This document shows, one piece after another, positions 37,818-52,800 of a stretch of 64,000 nucleotides of DNA (the stretch's first letter is position 1; every line of letters begins with the position of its first letter). The DNA lies in assembly GCA_023101725.1 (NCBI GenBank), contig JALJCO010010195.1, positions 682,001 through 746,000 on the forward strand. The letters run 5' to 3'. The notes under the pieces are model-generated. The model had not been told where the DNA came from and ran no database searches. It was given only the letters and a program-made list of their open reading frames with translations. The translations under genes were made by a program, and so were the position numbers. This DNA comes from Atherinomorus stipes (taxonomy: Eukaryota > Chordata > Actinopteri > Atheriniformes > Atherinidae).

Positions 37818-40800
37818 TCCCTCTCTTCCGGTTACATGTCAGAGAACAAAGAACACCCTCTCTCTCAGGCTGGCTTCTCCAAAGATAACTTCTGGGTCAG
37901 GTTTGGCTCAAAAATCATACACGCTTTGTTTTTTAAAGGGCCACACGCATAGTCCAAGCCATGATGTAACTCCTGCACAGGCACAATCAAGAAGTACGGC
38001 GTTCATTCATGTCTATATCATGCCAACAATTACACTCCGGGAATATAATTCTCAATACTCACGCACATACTGTCATAATGACTTGCTCTAATTGCAGGGG
38101 TTGTGGAAAACACTGCAAATGCTGCATGTTGCACAATCTTTTACTCTCAATGAAAGAAGATATGGATATGATCAACTGATGGACTTGTAGTGACAGCGTG
38201 AACAAGACACAAGATTTTATTTGAATCCGACATCAACGTTTTCCTCACTTTATAATGTAAAGCAGCTTTAGATCAGAGAACTTGCAAAACAAGTTGGTTT
38301 CAGCACATGTGGCGCTGCTCCTTCGAAGGAATAGGAGGGAAAACAGAGAACTAAAGGGACAGACATAAAATGTAAGAGAAAATGTAATCCTAATGAGCCA
38401 GCTATTTCTATACAAGAACAGCATATTTTATCAAAGACACATCTCCTCAAATACAACTTTGAGAAGTAAAAGAAGACGAGGCTTTGTTACACATCAAAAG
38501 CTCCACGGGGGTCTGAGTTCTCAGAGATCTCGAAGACTGGAGTTTTTCTGTCGGGGGGCACACTCATGAGCCGGGGACCTTAACCTGAACACACACATCT
38601 GAGAGCGATCTCAGTGGGGGAAACGCTCCATTTCTTCCCGCTTGTGTTTGTTAATGACTTCCAGCATCGCAGCTCATCACGGTGAAGACTGCGAACGCAC
38701 TTGAGCACACACAGAAACAATTACGCCCTTCAAACCCATGAGCAACTAATTAGACCTTTAACACTGAGGACCAGGACAGAAATTCCATGCTGACTTTCTC
38801 CTGTGTACTCCAGCGTAAGCGCAGTGCTGACGGCAGCCTGTCGTGAGCTCAGTGTTTGGACTGAGTCGGCAGGGATGCTGCTCCAGTTGAAGGTCTCACA
38901 GTTTGGTGAATGGTTTTCATTGACTGGGTCACTGTATGGAAATTGTCAGCATCACAAGGGCTTTCATCTTTTCCCAGATTAACGTGCTCTACACCTTCTG
39001 AGCCTGACATCCAGCGTCAGGTCCCTCAAGACTTCTCCTGATCTAATAAAAATACTAGAACGCCTCCTCTGTGTGCAAGAGCGCAAAGTCGCAAATCACA
39101 TGCTCTTGCCGCACGCTAAAAAACCCAATGCACAGTAAAACATGCTTAGTGTGATTCAAAGCATACGCCCCTACAGTCTATCACTGCAGCAGTTCAAAGC
39201 TTGATTTAAACTCATCTTCCACCACTCCATCTCTTCAACTCTGTTATGGCCTGGGGCTTCCAGGCGATTGTGCGCTGCTGACAGTGTGTATAATGTACAT
39301 CCAGCTCCCATCTCCAGGTTCAGGGGCCCTCGGTTGTCTCGCCTAACGACTCAGCACCCTCAGAAAATCAAGTCGCCTTGGGCAGCACTATTAAACTGTT
39401 TTACTGGAGTAAAGATTCTTGGGTACATCTGTGCCTGTAAAAACCCTTGAGCCTCTCTTACAATTTCAATACTGAAGATATATTCTAATTTACAACAGGA
39501 TCGGCATGAAGGTTGTGTGGGTGAAGCACAATGCAAAGAGATGAAATGAAGATTTATGACTCTAAGCATGATGTTAAAACCGGGGTGGATAATCTGCGTT
39601 TGCGTCACTGAGATTTTATATTGATGATCAGCAGAGAGGAATGCAGCACTTAATCACATTAAAAACATTAAGGATCAGTAGCAGATATAATACCAAACCA
39701 TTTATCTAATAAGAAAAGGGGAGAAGGAAGGAGGAGTATCTCCTGCTTCGGCTGATGAACCATGTTACTGTAATCTGGTCCCTCTTGGAGACAGTTCTGA
39801 GCATTAATTAAATAAAGAGATGAATCAAGTGCATAGACAATTAAGTGGCAATGCACTCTGGCAAACACTGAGATCCTTTAGGCATCAGAGTCTGCCTGCT
39901 CATTTCTAATTGAGAAATCATCTCCTATTATAAATAATATTATAAATAATTGTTGGGCCTTTCTCACTTTTAAATATTTCATTATTTATCTTTGGATTGT
40001 TTCTCTCCCTATTTCCTGCTGGTGATTCATCACAAAGTGATGCTGTGCAAGCCTGTGAACTTTATTCTATTCTACGGAGACTTTATTATTTTGTACTCTT
40101 GAAAACTTCCCGAAGGTTTGTTTGTTTTTAAATACTGACAGCTCTTTTACTCATTTTTAGTCCAGTCCTACCTGATTACTTTCAGCGCCACTTAACACTG
40201 ACATACGAATCATTCAAGAATTAAAAACTTGGCACAGAACCTATAACAACTCATATTTTTAGGCCCTTTTTTTTTTTTTTTTTTTTTTTACAAACAGCCT
40301 GTTGCAAAGAATCATAATTTTTTTCCACCCACTTCTTAAGTTGCATCTACTAAAAATGCTGGCAGTAGCACTTTAGCCAGATGTTAGCTGAAAACTTGAT
40401 GCATTTCAGCAGAATGTGCAGTGTGTTGTTACCAAAAAAAAAAAAAAGAGGAAACAGGACAAGGGGAGGACAAAAGAAACAGTTTCAGGCCAAAAAAGAT
40501 GTCTGCAGTTGATGAACAGTATCTGAAAGTGAAGTCTGCAAAAAAAAAAAAAAAAAAAAAAAATTCCCAAAAAAAACATCGATGACCTGACACAGGACCT
40601 CAGAGATGCAATTGGACCTGCAGTTGATCCATCTACTGTTCACTGAAGCCTCATCAGAAATGCTCTGAGGAAGAGTGGCTGTCAAGGAGCCATTCTTTAG
40701 GAAGGGGTGAGGTCTGCCAAATGACACAAGAACTGAACTGAAAATCAGTGACAACAGGTCTTATGGAGTGATGAATCCTCCCCAGAGCACACACTTTAAC

Positions 40801-43800
40801 ATACCGAAGCAGAGTGGGATCATCTTGACAGAGAACAGAACAAAAGGGCAGCCAACATCTAATAAAAGAGCTTTGAAAGTCCTTCAAGAGGCAGAAATAA
40901 TTATTACTGGAGAGTGCTTAAAGAAATGAGAAAGTTTGTGAAAGAGGGTTCAGGTTATACTGAACAATTACACTGCTCCTACCAAATAATTACTTTCAGT
41001 ATACATCTCAATAAATTGCCACAACTATCCAAGAATCTGTTTTCCTGGTGAAATCCCATGACTATGTGGGGGTGTAGCTCAGTGGAGAGCATTTGACTGC
41101 AGATAAAGAAGTCTCTGGTGTAAACCCAAATGCCCTGTTTTTAAAGTTTGTTATACAGCAGAGTGCAATCAAATCTGTGAAGATCTCATCACCTTAAAGA
41201 CGTACTACAGAACTTTAGCAATTTGTTTAGTGAGGCGCTCCTTATCTACGACTAAACTAGCATCCATCTTGCATCATACCTGTACTGTGAGCTTACTCCA
41301 GCCAGTAAAAGACAGTCTTATCTTGCCTCTTACCTTCTGTCTTGTTCTGTCCCTTCCTCTTTTTTTCTTTTCCTCTCTTCTTCAAATAATGTTTTCAAGC
41401 ATTTCTTGCAATCCGCAGCAATGTGCATTCAAAACCGCTAGCGTGTTTATATCCGTTTGATAGCACGTGATGCGGTGCGCAGCCAATACTCAGCTGCAAC
41501 GTCACGCCGCACCCAGATGGAAAAGTTGCATAGTGCAGTTTCTGAGCCTCGGGACACCTTTGGGAAGTGACGGCTCAAGAAATGTGCAAAATGAATGTTG
41601 GTGTGCCATCAAAATGAGTCAGAAACGCATATCTTAAAGTCTTAAAGTTAAGTTGTGGGCCTTTAAGAATCTGATTTTTTTATGATTTCATTTTTTTTTT
41701 TAAACTTGAGGTGTCTCAAGACCGTTGCATTCTATCGTAAAGCTTGCTGCATACTCCACGAGAAGCGAGAACTTTGTTTTTGCCCTCGATGCTCCAAGAA
41801 CAAAAAAAGTTTGTTTTCATCAAGTCATTACATACTCCACAAGAAGCTGTGAGACCAGGCACACACGGGGGGGGGCGACTGTGTTCATCCAGTGATAATA
41901 CATTTGCAATAAACTTCTGGAGTTGCGCACGTGGTGGTGTCTGTGTATTTAAATGCCTGATGTGTTGTTTACATTTTCGTACTTTCTCACCACCTTGATC
42001 AGCTGTTTAATTTCTGTTCAATGTCGCATCTGCGGAAATGCAGAAGTAACAACTCTGCTTCAAGTGTCTGTGTAAACCCTGTCTGCTTCAAATGTCCGAC
42101 CAATCACACAATACTTATAGACTCCCTGAGAAGAAAGCTCTGCTCAGCCGAGGGGTCAAAAACAAGCCGCAAGCCGTCCTCAATCACGTCTGCAAGAACA
42201 AAATGACATCATTTTGTTCTCGTGGCCCCGAGAACAAGAAGAAAGTTCTCGCTTCTCATAGAGTATGTAACGGCCTTAAAAGTCAAAACGACTATGACTC
42301 TTACAAAATGTAACCTGACAAGCTGTTTCCAGACCCCACGCTGACTCCGATTTGGGTTTCAGTTTTGGATCCATTTGTTTAGTTAGAGATATTTAACATT
42401 TTTCTTTCACCTTAAACTATATAAGCAGTCCCACTGAGACACTAAAGCCCCATTTCCACTCGCAGGTCTGGGTCGCGTTGGGCCGGATCAGGTGGGTTTT
42501 GGTATGAATGTGTTGATTTCACGTTGCATCCCCACAGCAAACTGTACCCTCACTCTGGATGCAGAGTATTAACCGCTGCCACGCGATCAACAGATTGCTG
42601 TGTATTAGCTCCACTTCTTTGGTACCTCAACCGAAGGGTACCAAAAAAGTAGACGGGGTCGGGTCGGATATAAGGATACCCGTCCCAGTTTTAATCTGTG
42701 GAGACGCAAAAGAACGTGGACCGATCCCGCCCGACCCGACCCAGACCCACTGGTGGAAACGGGGCTAATGTCTCACTTACAGGAGAGACGTGTTAGCCTA
42801 GCATGAATGTTTTAGGTTGGTGGGAGGAAGCCAGCGTACCAAAACAGAACCTGCACATACACGGGGAGAACATGCAAACTCTACACAGAAAAGATTTCAT
42901 CTGCATTTTTTTCCTGCATTAGTCATTCGATAAGTAGCCAAATCTAAAAGTAGCAGGCTCGTTTTGATTGATTGTGGTCGGGTTCACTCGTTCCAGGAAT
43001 TCCTTCTACGGGTAACAGTTCCCCTTTTTGGATTAAGTTCAGTCTCTTAGTTTACTGTTAATTTGCCCACTAGTGCTGCCTGACATTAACACCATTAGAC
43101 TGGGAAAACATAAGAGGCTATAATTAGGAAACTGTCACACATCACAAAAGTACCAAATGCTATTATTAATCAAAAATGCATCTTTAAACCCAAAAACTTG
43201 CAATTTCCCTTATCAACAGATCAACTTTTAGACATTGCAACAAAAAGAGCGGATGGAGCAGCCACAGGCAACAGGCTGTGCACCCCCAACGCCTCAGTGA
43301 GCCAGCAGCCTTCTTAATGTGCCCCACTGTGGTTGGAAAACAACTTGTGCCATGAGCATGATGAAATCAGTTCGAGTAAAACGACTGTGTGGTTGCAATG
43401 TAAACCGATACAACACTTGTTCCTCTGTTGTATTTCTAACAAAGCAGCTGCTCCGTCGCATTCATTAAACCAGCAGTCAGCTCGGGCGCTGAGGATGCAA
43501 TACGACCGCATCCAGCTAGCTGTTGCTGCAGAATGATGTCACCCAGAGCAACACAGCTTTATTTGCCTTTCATGTTACCTTTGTAGAGATTCTTGGGCAT
43601 CTGGCAGGTGTGGCCACAGCCATTGGAGCAGCATTTCTTGACGGCTGAGCACTCTCCATCCTCCTCACAGCTCTCCACGCAGGCTGCAGCAAAGCCGCTG
43701 GCCTTCTCCGGAGCAGGGCAGTCGCCTTGCTTCACGCCCTCCACCGACTTCAAGAACTCGCAGCTTGTAAGACACTCATAGTGCTTCTTGGGAAAAAGGG

Positions 43801-46800
43801 GCTACAAAAGAAGAAAAGGGGGAGAAGGAGAGGAAAAACATATGTCAGATTGCTTTTAAGACCAACTTGCCTCGCTACACACAGGCAGTTCTTTGAGTTA
43901 ACAGTGACTGTCCTGTTTACATTTGGGCTTATGACTCACTGGAGCAGCCAGTACATTAAATGCCTTTGATTCAGTGTCGTTACAGTGCAGAAAGAGTTAC
44001 TTCACACCCCCGTTCAAACTTTCCCCTTGGTGAATTTTCCCATTAGGTCTAAAAAGCTCAAACACTCGAGTCTGAGGTAACCACAGTGTTTGTGGTAGTG
44101 ACATACCTCGCATAAATCTTGGCACTGGTTTTCCTTCAGGTCCCAGGATTCCTTGCAGGGCTCCAGGCACTGTGAAAAGGAGAAGGGGGTAAGTTCTTCA
44201 AAGAACCAAGCCACATCAAAGACATGCTGCCATAGCGATGGTGCCTTCTGTGCTCGTGTCCCGGCCACTCTGACACCTCACTCAGACGCTTCCTCCATCA
44301 CATCCACAACAACCGGTTACAGTTTGTTGCTGATGCAGGGCATACCTTCAAAGCACAAAGACAGACTTCTACAAAAGCAAACACAGGGCAAAGAGGTCGT
44401 CTGTTATGAGCAGACAGACACAAGCTGCGCTGTAAATTTACCCATGCTTGCTTTGTTTTGTTTTTTTTTTTGCTTGTGTGGGCCTTGACAGATCCTCTCT
44501 TCACGCCTTAACACTTCTAGCCTCCCATACTGTCTACACCTCATGCTCATCCTGCCACTTCTCCCGCTCATGTCTGAGCTTGATGCACTCTGGCACTGGT
44601 GCTTAACTTCTCCTCGCTGAACAGAGAGCGTTTAATAAATGATACACTTGGTTTGCTGTTCTCGGGATTCCCTTTTTTAAACACATGGAACACATTTGAC
44701 TGAATGCTCCAAACCGGCACACGATGAAACAGCCTCAGCACAAGTGCGGCTCAGACTCATTTTGCCAGACATAATGGGATGATACAATTTAAAATGAAAG
44801 TTTACCAAGCAAGTCATACCCTTCTTGCTTTAAATACAGCCGCTCACCCTGAACGAATCAAATTCGATAAAAGCGTATGTAATTTAACACAAACGGCCAT
44901 GCACGTCCAACAGAATGGGGCATATTGTGGTGCGGGGAGGGCTCAGACTTGGAGAAACTGGGGTCTTACAGTTTTTTGTTGCTGGCTGCTGGGAGCTGGT
45001 GTGAAATAGAGGAGCAAGCTGAGTGAAACCACTGCCAGGCTGCATCTGCACTGCACTGGGAACAGCCCAAACCACACCAACCAGCAGCCTGCCAAAGTCA
45101 CTCATTCAACCCTATCTAATTTAGACTCTTTCACCAGCTACAGCACTGAGGTAGAATCAATAGTAGATTTTCAGCACATTCTCCTTTGTCATCGTCATTT
45201 AGGACAGTGGTGGAGGTGGGGCTGGACAGAGACACCTGATAACAGATTAGAATACTATATTATGGAAGGTACAGTACAGAAAAGTGGTTGAATACAGGCA
45301 TCTACTGTACAGTAGAAACTCCATTAAACACTGAGGGTGATGTAAGAAATTTCACATCTCAGTCAGAAGGCCAAAGTTGTATTTATTACTCTTTAATTCG
45401 CTCATTAGCCCGCTCTGTCATTATTATGCCATCGCCAGTTAAAAGTTTATTTGCTTTTTATGGAGTGTGGTGGACGGGTGCATGATGAAACATAAACCTT
45501 GCTTCTGGAGGAAAGCGCTGCAATCAGGACCATGCACAAGTCTGCCAGCACACAATTACACTCAGCCTCTTTGCTGCCTTTTTTTTTTTTTTTTTTTTGC
45601 TTGGACCAGCCTTGTCTCCGGCAGCAGATAAACTCTGCACGTATGGCGTGTTGAGTCTTTAACGGCTGGCTCGAGAGCGGAAGAGTCTACGAGGGAAAGT
45701 ATTCTCCTAATTACTTCATAGCAACGCAGATATCACTCCAGGAATATGAAACATAGAGTGCCAAGAGAAAAAAAAAAAAATGGACATGTTGGAGGGTTAT
45801 GACAGCAGAGAGCTCCAAAAGCAGCTAATGTGGTTTCAACAGAGTTGATCAGGTGAAACCACTGTAACACTTCAGGGATTTAATATGACATATGAGCTTA
45901 ACTGCGCTGCCCAAGTTAGGCCTCTGTGTGTGCAGCTTTAAAATCATCTGCTATTAATAATATGGTAACCTTATATCATTAATTCTGTTCTCAGATGTGT
46001 CCTGTGGGAGAAGAGCCCGTGGTGCTAGCAGCAGCATCATCCCAGGCTTGTACAAGCACCGCGCTGGAACAATGAGGCGGTAACTGAGTGCTGCACCGGT
46101 GTCTAAAGGGCATTCCACCAGTAGACGCACATGTTAAAGCCCCCAAATCCCCTCTACAAATCACTGAACATACACACATAAGCCCGGGGATCAAGCTCAT
46201 TTTACTCATTGAAAGATCTTGTGTGCATGGACTGAATGCATTCCGGCAGCTTTTCTTGAAGATGAATCCATCTCTGCTTCACAACAATAACTATACAAGT
46301 GAAAATAGACTCAGTGCTACCTCGAGATGCTCAGGCTTGTGTGCCAAGCTGCATGAATTAACACAGCACATTGCGTACTGAGGATATTGCGACATGGATC
46401 AGAATGCTGGCTGCGTGTTTAGTGTTGTCTCACCCACCAAGCTTACTCTTTTTTTCTTTAACTCTTCAGGGCAAAACTTCCAAGAAAACAAAAAAAAAAA
46501 AAAACAGTTGAATTGTACCAGGAAACTTTTCAAACTTACCAGGACAGTTGTTTTTAGCTGAATGAGCCGGTATATCGTAAACGACACCCTTAATAAAAGA
46601 TAAGCATCTGTGTTGAGGCAGAGAGGTCCCTGCAGGTGTGCTGAAAACTGACAATCTGTCAGCGTTTCTCCACAGCCACACCCACAACCTGACATTTAAG
46701 CAGGGAAGAGGAGGGCCGACGACAGATGTCTTGCCAAAGCAAATAGGACGGCTGGATATAATTACAAAGGTGCTATCATCAATCAAGTGCCTGATTCCTA

Positions 46801-49800
46801 TTTACACAGTTTGGTGCTCAATCTAAACCATGTTAAAATGCTTGAGATAGAGCCAAAATGTATTTTCTGTGCAGTCTTGCAACTTCTCTGCGCCACCTGA
46901 AATATGTTTGGGTTATAGCTGCAACAAACTGAATGAATAGCATAAAAAATGTGTCACAATTATCAATGAAACACGCAAATATTTGCACATCTTCCACTGC
47001 CAATATCTAGTGTTTGACTTCTGGCACAAAATCTGGGAAAGTACTCGGTGGAACCAGAGTGGAGAGCATAACTGAGCTGGACAGCCTATGAGCTGGGTGT
47101 GGATGCCAACACTGGGTCTCCCTCAAGCAAATCTCTCCGGCTGGCAACACAGCTACCATCTGTTAGAGCCGCACAAGGAATGCATGTAATTGGGCTGTGT
47201 GATGTTAACATATTTCAAGACAAATTTCAGCACAAATGCTTTTTTCAGAGATGTAAACAAGAGCATCGCACTTGAGCTTTTAGCATTTCACCGGCTGATT
47301 TCCCCTTTGTCCTCTTATCGTCCTGCCCGATGGTGACACATTCTGCATGGTTAAGCAGGAACATCCATAGCCGTCTTTCACTCCCCATTTCACGCTGTAA
47401 TAAAACGCAGCAGTTGTTACTCTGGGGGACCCTGAAAGGCATTCTGTGGGGCCGATGAGGGAGTCAGGCTGAATGGCAGCCAACGCCACAGCCCATCTTC
47501 ACTTTTTCACGGCTGGGACGAAGCGAGCAGGGTGAGGGTGGGTGGGGGAAGAGATTGAGGGGGTTGGCTGCTGTGGATGAAAATGCCTTTCTCCATCACA
47601 GCATCTCCACCCATCATGAAAATGCTTCCCGCCCCAAGTGAGTGACTGGAATAACAGAAAGTATGGAAAAAGTCAGACTAGAAAATGTCACGCGAGGGGT
47701 TTGTTTTAGTTGATGAAGCATGAACTGCTACCAGAAAAGGTTGCCCCGAGGCTTAACAATACACAGCATACACAAAACAAAGGATAACCCATAACTCATT
47801 CTCATGCAGATGACATTTTCCTATTTTGCCTGGACGTACGCGCACACTTGCACGGGCAGGGCGAGACAGCGATTCTGTTATTTCATACATTAAGCGCAGC
47901 AGACACGCTGTCCTGTGTCTTCCTTTGCTTTTCAAGACCTGAACACATCAATCCCAGAGCTGCTTCTTCAATGCTGAGCTCCACTGGCGCATGGGAATAT
48001 TTACAAGGTGCCTTTGCTGTCCCTCGGGATGAAGCCACGGCTTCCTGCCCCTCTGGGAGAGTCCGATATGAAGGAATCTCTGTTGTTGATCACACACATT
48101 GTAAATCTCACCTCCAATCTCGTCGAGTTACGGCTCATTTTTGCTGCCCTGGTGCTTTTCACACTCTCAGTGACCAGATTCAATTATTACAGCAGCAGCT
48201 TTGCTCCCTGCTCATATCTATCGACCCGTCCGGGAGTAAGTTACTGGGCTCTGCTTTCCCATCTAGCGAAAACAGGCACTGACTCGGCGCATTCGCTTCT
48301 CACTCTATTTCACTTTTATTCGGTGACCCTCTCCCCTCAGCCCTGCTTTCCTCTCAGCTCTCACATCTCCACCTCCTTCATTTCTTTCCCCCTGCTTTTA
48401 ATTCTTTTACTCAAGTCCGCTCAAATGCAGACAAACAACAAGTCATCATTTGTCTTCGTGTGGGTCCTCCCTCTGCACGGATCAAGTGTCAGCATATCGA
48501 TGTTTGATGCTGGCATTTGTCATCACGGGACATTAAGATCACTCTTTAAAATGACTTCTGGCATTTTTTATAGTGACACACGCATTCACAGCTGCAGGCT
48601 GGAATTGGCTGTTTTTTTCATGCTGTTTAGTTATTGCCCGGAGTTAGACTGGACAGTTTGCTGATGAAAAGAATTAATCATAATTAGTGTCTGTGTACCT
48701 ACATTCAGTGCGACAATTTCTCTTCTTAAAGTACCAATAACAGAAATGTCAAAATTATATCAACTCATCATCTTTCCAGAAACAGAGCCATTGTAAGTGT
48801 AGGCATCGGAAGAGCACTATTTTTTCTTTCTACTGCTTTTAATATACATATACTGCAGCTTTTGACCCCCAGCTACTGTAGTTAAAGACTCAGTAGGCCC
48901 TAAGAAACACACTTTATCCCCGCTTGTAGTCGTCCTCTTTCCAAAACACTAACATTTTTCTAACTCACATTTGCATTCCCCGAGTGGTCTGCTCCAAACA
49001 CATGCATGGTGAACAGGCGCTGCATTAGTTAAGAGTGATGTGCACATTTATGCGTGTAGCAGCACAGCGGCAGCGAAGATATGAGGGTCTGTAATTCTCT
49101 GAGCTGTACTCCACATCCAGCTGGTCAGCTGTTACTCAGACTCTGGCTTCATGAAGTGGAACTGTTTGTAGTTAAGCAGCAAGCTTCTGGTTTAATCCAT
49201 TGAAGCTGTCAGGGCATTTTTTAATAATATAAGCCAATCGTTAAATGGAAAATGAAATTTCAGCATATTGATTTTGTCATGGAACACAAGATGCTGAGGT
49301 AAACTTTACAGCGGCTCTGATTAACCTTCACTCTCTTCTTTTGTAGTCCTTTTAAAAGGCTGGTGGAGCCATTTTTTTCCTTCATTTTAATATCTTACTT
49401 CTCATAGCATAGTTTGTAGTCTGAAATTGACACCACCTACTCTGTGGCTTCCCCACAAATTTATTAGTCAGATCAGTGGACTTAACTCCACAAAATCTTG
49501 TCTATCTCTGAGCTTCTCTCAAACCCTTAGTACTCAACCAGAAGCCACAAATTCTTGGTTATATCTAATAATGAAAGTGCCCCCCTTCTTTTTTGTGTCT
49601 TTATAGAAAGAAAATCATTATTCATGCCCTTTTTTATGAAGTCTTCTTTAACTCTTTCAAACAACGAGAACAGTCAGCGGCATGACTGATCACAGGACCG
49701 CAGCTAAAACACCAGCCATGTAAACAACGCTTAATGTTAACCTTAAAAATAATATGAAACATAAAGAAATCTGGGCCAACAGTGGAGCTTTGGCTTTACT

Positions 49801-52800
49801 GAGCCAAAATGTGGAGAGATGCAAGATATTTTGACTCGTATACTAACCGCCTGCGGGCTGTTATGTCACATCAATGCTCCTACCGGCGGAGCAAATGTAA
49901 ACAGAAAAAAAGCCCCGGAAGAAATGCGAGTCTCAGGAGAGCTTCCCAGTCCCCAGTTCTCCTCAGGCTCCAGGACTGTTTGGTTCGAAAGCACCTAATA
50001 AGGACCGTTACACTTCATTTTTTTCCTGTTTACTTCTCCCTCATTCTCATTCACGGCACCAACACTCCTTCAAATTGCTTTTAAACTCGACTTGATTCGG
50101 ATCCAAAATCTCTTTTAGCCTGTCTGAAAGCTTCATAGTTAACTTACAGATGCTGCCTTCAGAGATTCTCTTTAAGGTTAACCAAGCTGAGGCATATTTC
50201 AGCGAGCCCTTGAAATGTAATCCGATTGAGTGTTAAGTCATATGTTAGTCAGGCTTTCCAATAGATCTCTGAGGTGCCATTAAGTTATAAAAGACTGAAA
50301 AATAGAGTAAATCAGATAGAAGACATCCTCAACCTGAGCTGTTTGAAAGTCTAGACACACCACTTCCTCAACCTAATGTGACCTTACAGTCTGTCAAGAC
50401 TATGAGATATTGTGTATTTAATTACTGCATGACAATAAATCAGGACAGGTGTGTGCTGTGGAGACAGCGGGTTGGATCAGAAGTATTTACAGCATGCTCG
50501 CCTCACGTGTGAATCTGCAGCTCAGTCTCTGTGAACTCAAAATGAGTTTGTCCATCAGCATCAGCCCGCTTATCTAAACACCATCCTTTCATTTTGAGAG
50601 AGGAAAGATGGATGAGCATGTTCTTTAGCCGCTGTATCAAAGCTGCTAGAATCAGCCAGTAATAATGTTTCACTGGGGAAAAAAAATGAAACGCTGTACG
50701 TATCTTTAATATTCATATCAAGTTATGAGCTGTTATTAAAAGGAGAAACAGATAAAATGAATAAAAACAGCATAGTAGGGGTTGTTTGGTGCTCTTTTCT
50801 GCAATTACATAAGTTTCTGCAAACTAACAGGAAACCCACGGGGCTCAGTGAGTCAGACGGGGATAGCTGTAGTCAGAAAAGACAACAATTACAGTCCGCT
50901 GTTGCTGCTGTGCTTCATTTGTTCCAAATGCAGAGTTATTTTGGAGGTAGATGATACCCATGTGGAAACCAGGTAATCTCTGAGCAGAGCAGTTAGGCAG
51001 CTGTCTGTTTTTCTCTTAAAGCTGCATCCAAACCATATGGAAATTTGGCAGTGGGTGCAATATAACCTAATCATGCCAGCATCTGTTTCTCACTGTTGTC
51101 ACAGCTGGTTTAAGGACAGATAAGCTGTCTGCTACTGATATCCTACAGAATCTGAGAGGTGGATGCTAATTCCTGCTAATAATTGGCAATAAGAGGAGCT
51201 TGCACTTTCTTATTACTACAGCAACCCATTCACAGTACAAGTAATTATACTTCTATTGGGTATTTCTGGGTCAGTGCAGATAAAGGATAATAGTTTGGCC
51301 AGTGGTTGATGTCTGATACGGATTATTCTTGTTATTCATTTTCCCTTTAAAGCTGCACAACTGATATTTGGCAGATTTTTTCACTTTGGCGCCCCCTAAC
51401 GAAAGCTAATTTGGCATCCGTCTTGCATCATGTCACCGTGGATAGTAGCAAAGGCAGCACGCATGCGCAGCATCCAGTGGCAACCCTGTTTACGGAAGTT
51501 GGGGATGGTGCGTATGGGTGCTGCCTTTGCTACTATCCACGGTGCTTCGCCTCTCTACTTCTGCAGCATATAGTTCCCTATTGAATGCCGCCTCGTCAGT
51601 CCTTTGATGTGAAATCGGCTTCTCGTTTGTACTCGATCAGAATGTGCGGATCACAAAACGTAATTGGAAAAAAATTCAACTTAATTCGTTCACTTTTGCC
51701 AAGTGATGCTATAAGAAACCACCCAATTACAGCAACTACGCCTAGCTAAGCTAAAGTCAGTGCTGCGAGATTCAGAGAATGACTGGGTCAGCTAAAAAAA
51801 ACGCTTCTGCCCACTTGTCCAACTCAGGGGACTTCGGGGGGCGACTCAGTTTCACCCAGAGGTGGCATATGCCTTTAAAATCAGTTCAAACTGGTTACAA
51901 TGTCAAATCAATGTAGATAAAAAAAAAAAAGAAAATCAATTCAGAACAGCTTGTGAACAAACTCCTGAATGCGCAATACATAATGCAGTACTTTCCCTAT
52001 TGACTCAGTCATAGCAGCCAGTCTATGGTTAGCACCCACTTTCAAAATGTGTTGAATTTGTTAAATGTTTCACATGGACAATGTCAACATTTCTTAACTG
52101 AAGCTGCTTTGTCACCTCCAGCAGTACAGCAGCGGACTGCTGTCAGCCATCTGCTCTGCATGTGAACACAGCAAGCAGAGAGGCTCCAGGTGTGGGATGA
52201 CATCAAACTGTGGCGCATCCGGAACGCGGCACACACTGACCTGATGTGAATCAGCAAGAAGGCTTTAAAGATACATAAACTTCACAAATAATGAGGATAA
52301 AGTGTTTTTTAGTGGACTCAGTTTACCATTTAATCAAAGCACCTCCAATCCAAAATCAGCTTATCTTAATGAGAAGATAATGCCAAATTGATATTTTTAA
52401 TGTAGCGTGAGTAATACGTTAGTTGTTTGGAAAATTAGCATGTAAACTTAACAGATTAAAGACCAATAACGTAACTTTTAGACCTTAAAAATATGTGTTT
52501 CTGACTCATTTTGATGGTACACCAACATTGATTATGCGCACTTTTGAGCCATCACTGCCCAGCAGCGTCCCAAGTCTAAGAAACAGCACAATAAAACTTT
52601 TGCGTCCAGGACGGGGCCGTGAAGTTGCAGCCGACTATTGGTTGCACACCGCATCATATACTAGCAAATGGATATGAACCAGATATGAACACAACAGGTG
52701 TTTTTAACATGCATCATGTCGGATTCGGCAAGGAAACGCAAGGAAACATTGCCAGAGGAAGAGAGGATAAGACAGAGAGGAACGGACAGAACAAGAGTCA

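Larger units (their letters stand above)
36677..43578 (-). other. anos1: anos1 intron 4 (6.9 kb)
   Basis: It contains a CA repeat (37785-37815), a Tc1-like remnant (40185-40975), a tRNA-Cys-like pseudogene (41068-41137), a TTAAAG-bounded repeat (41192-41668), a hAT-like palindromic MITE (42446-42766) and a common fish repeat fragment (42818-42892). The segments 37816-40180 and 42893-43578 appear unique and show no open frame that I recognise. Confidence 0.6.

Noticed and set aside
48008..48664. Open frame of about 210 codons, plus strand, in anos1 intron 2
   Set aside because: It lies antisense in an intron. The sequence is pyrimidine-rich, which lengthens frames by chance, and the translation shows no recognisable domain.
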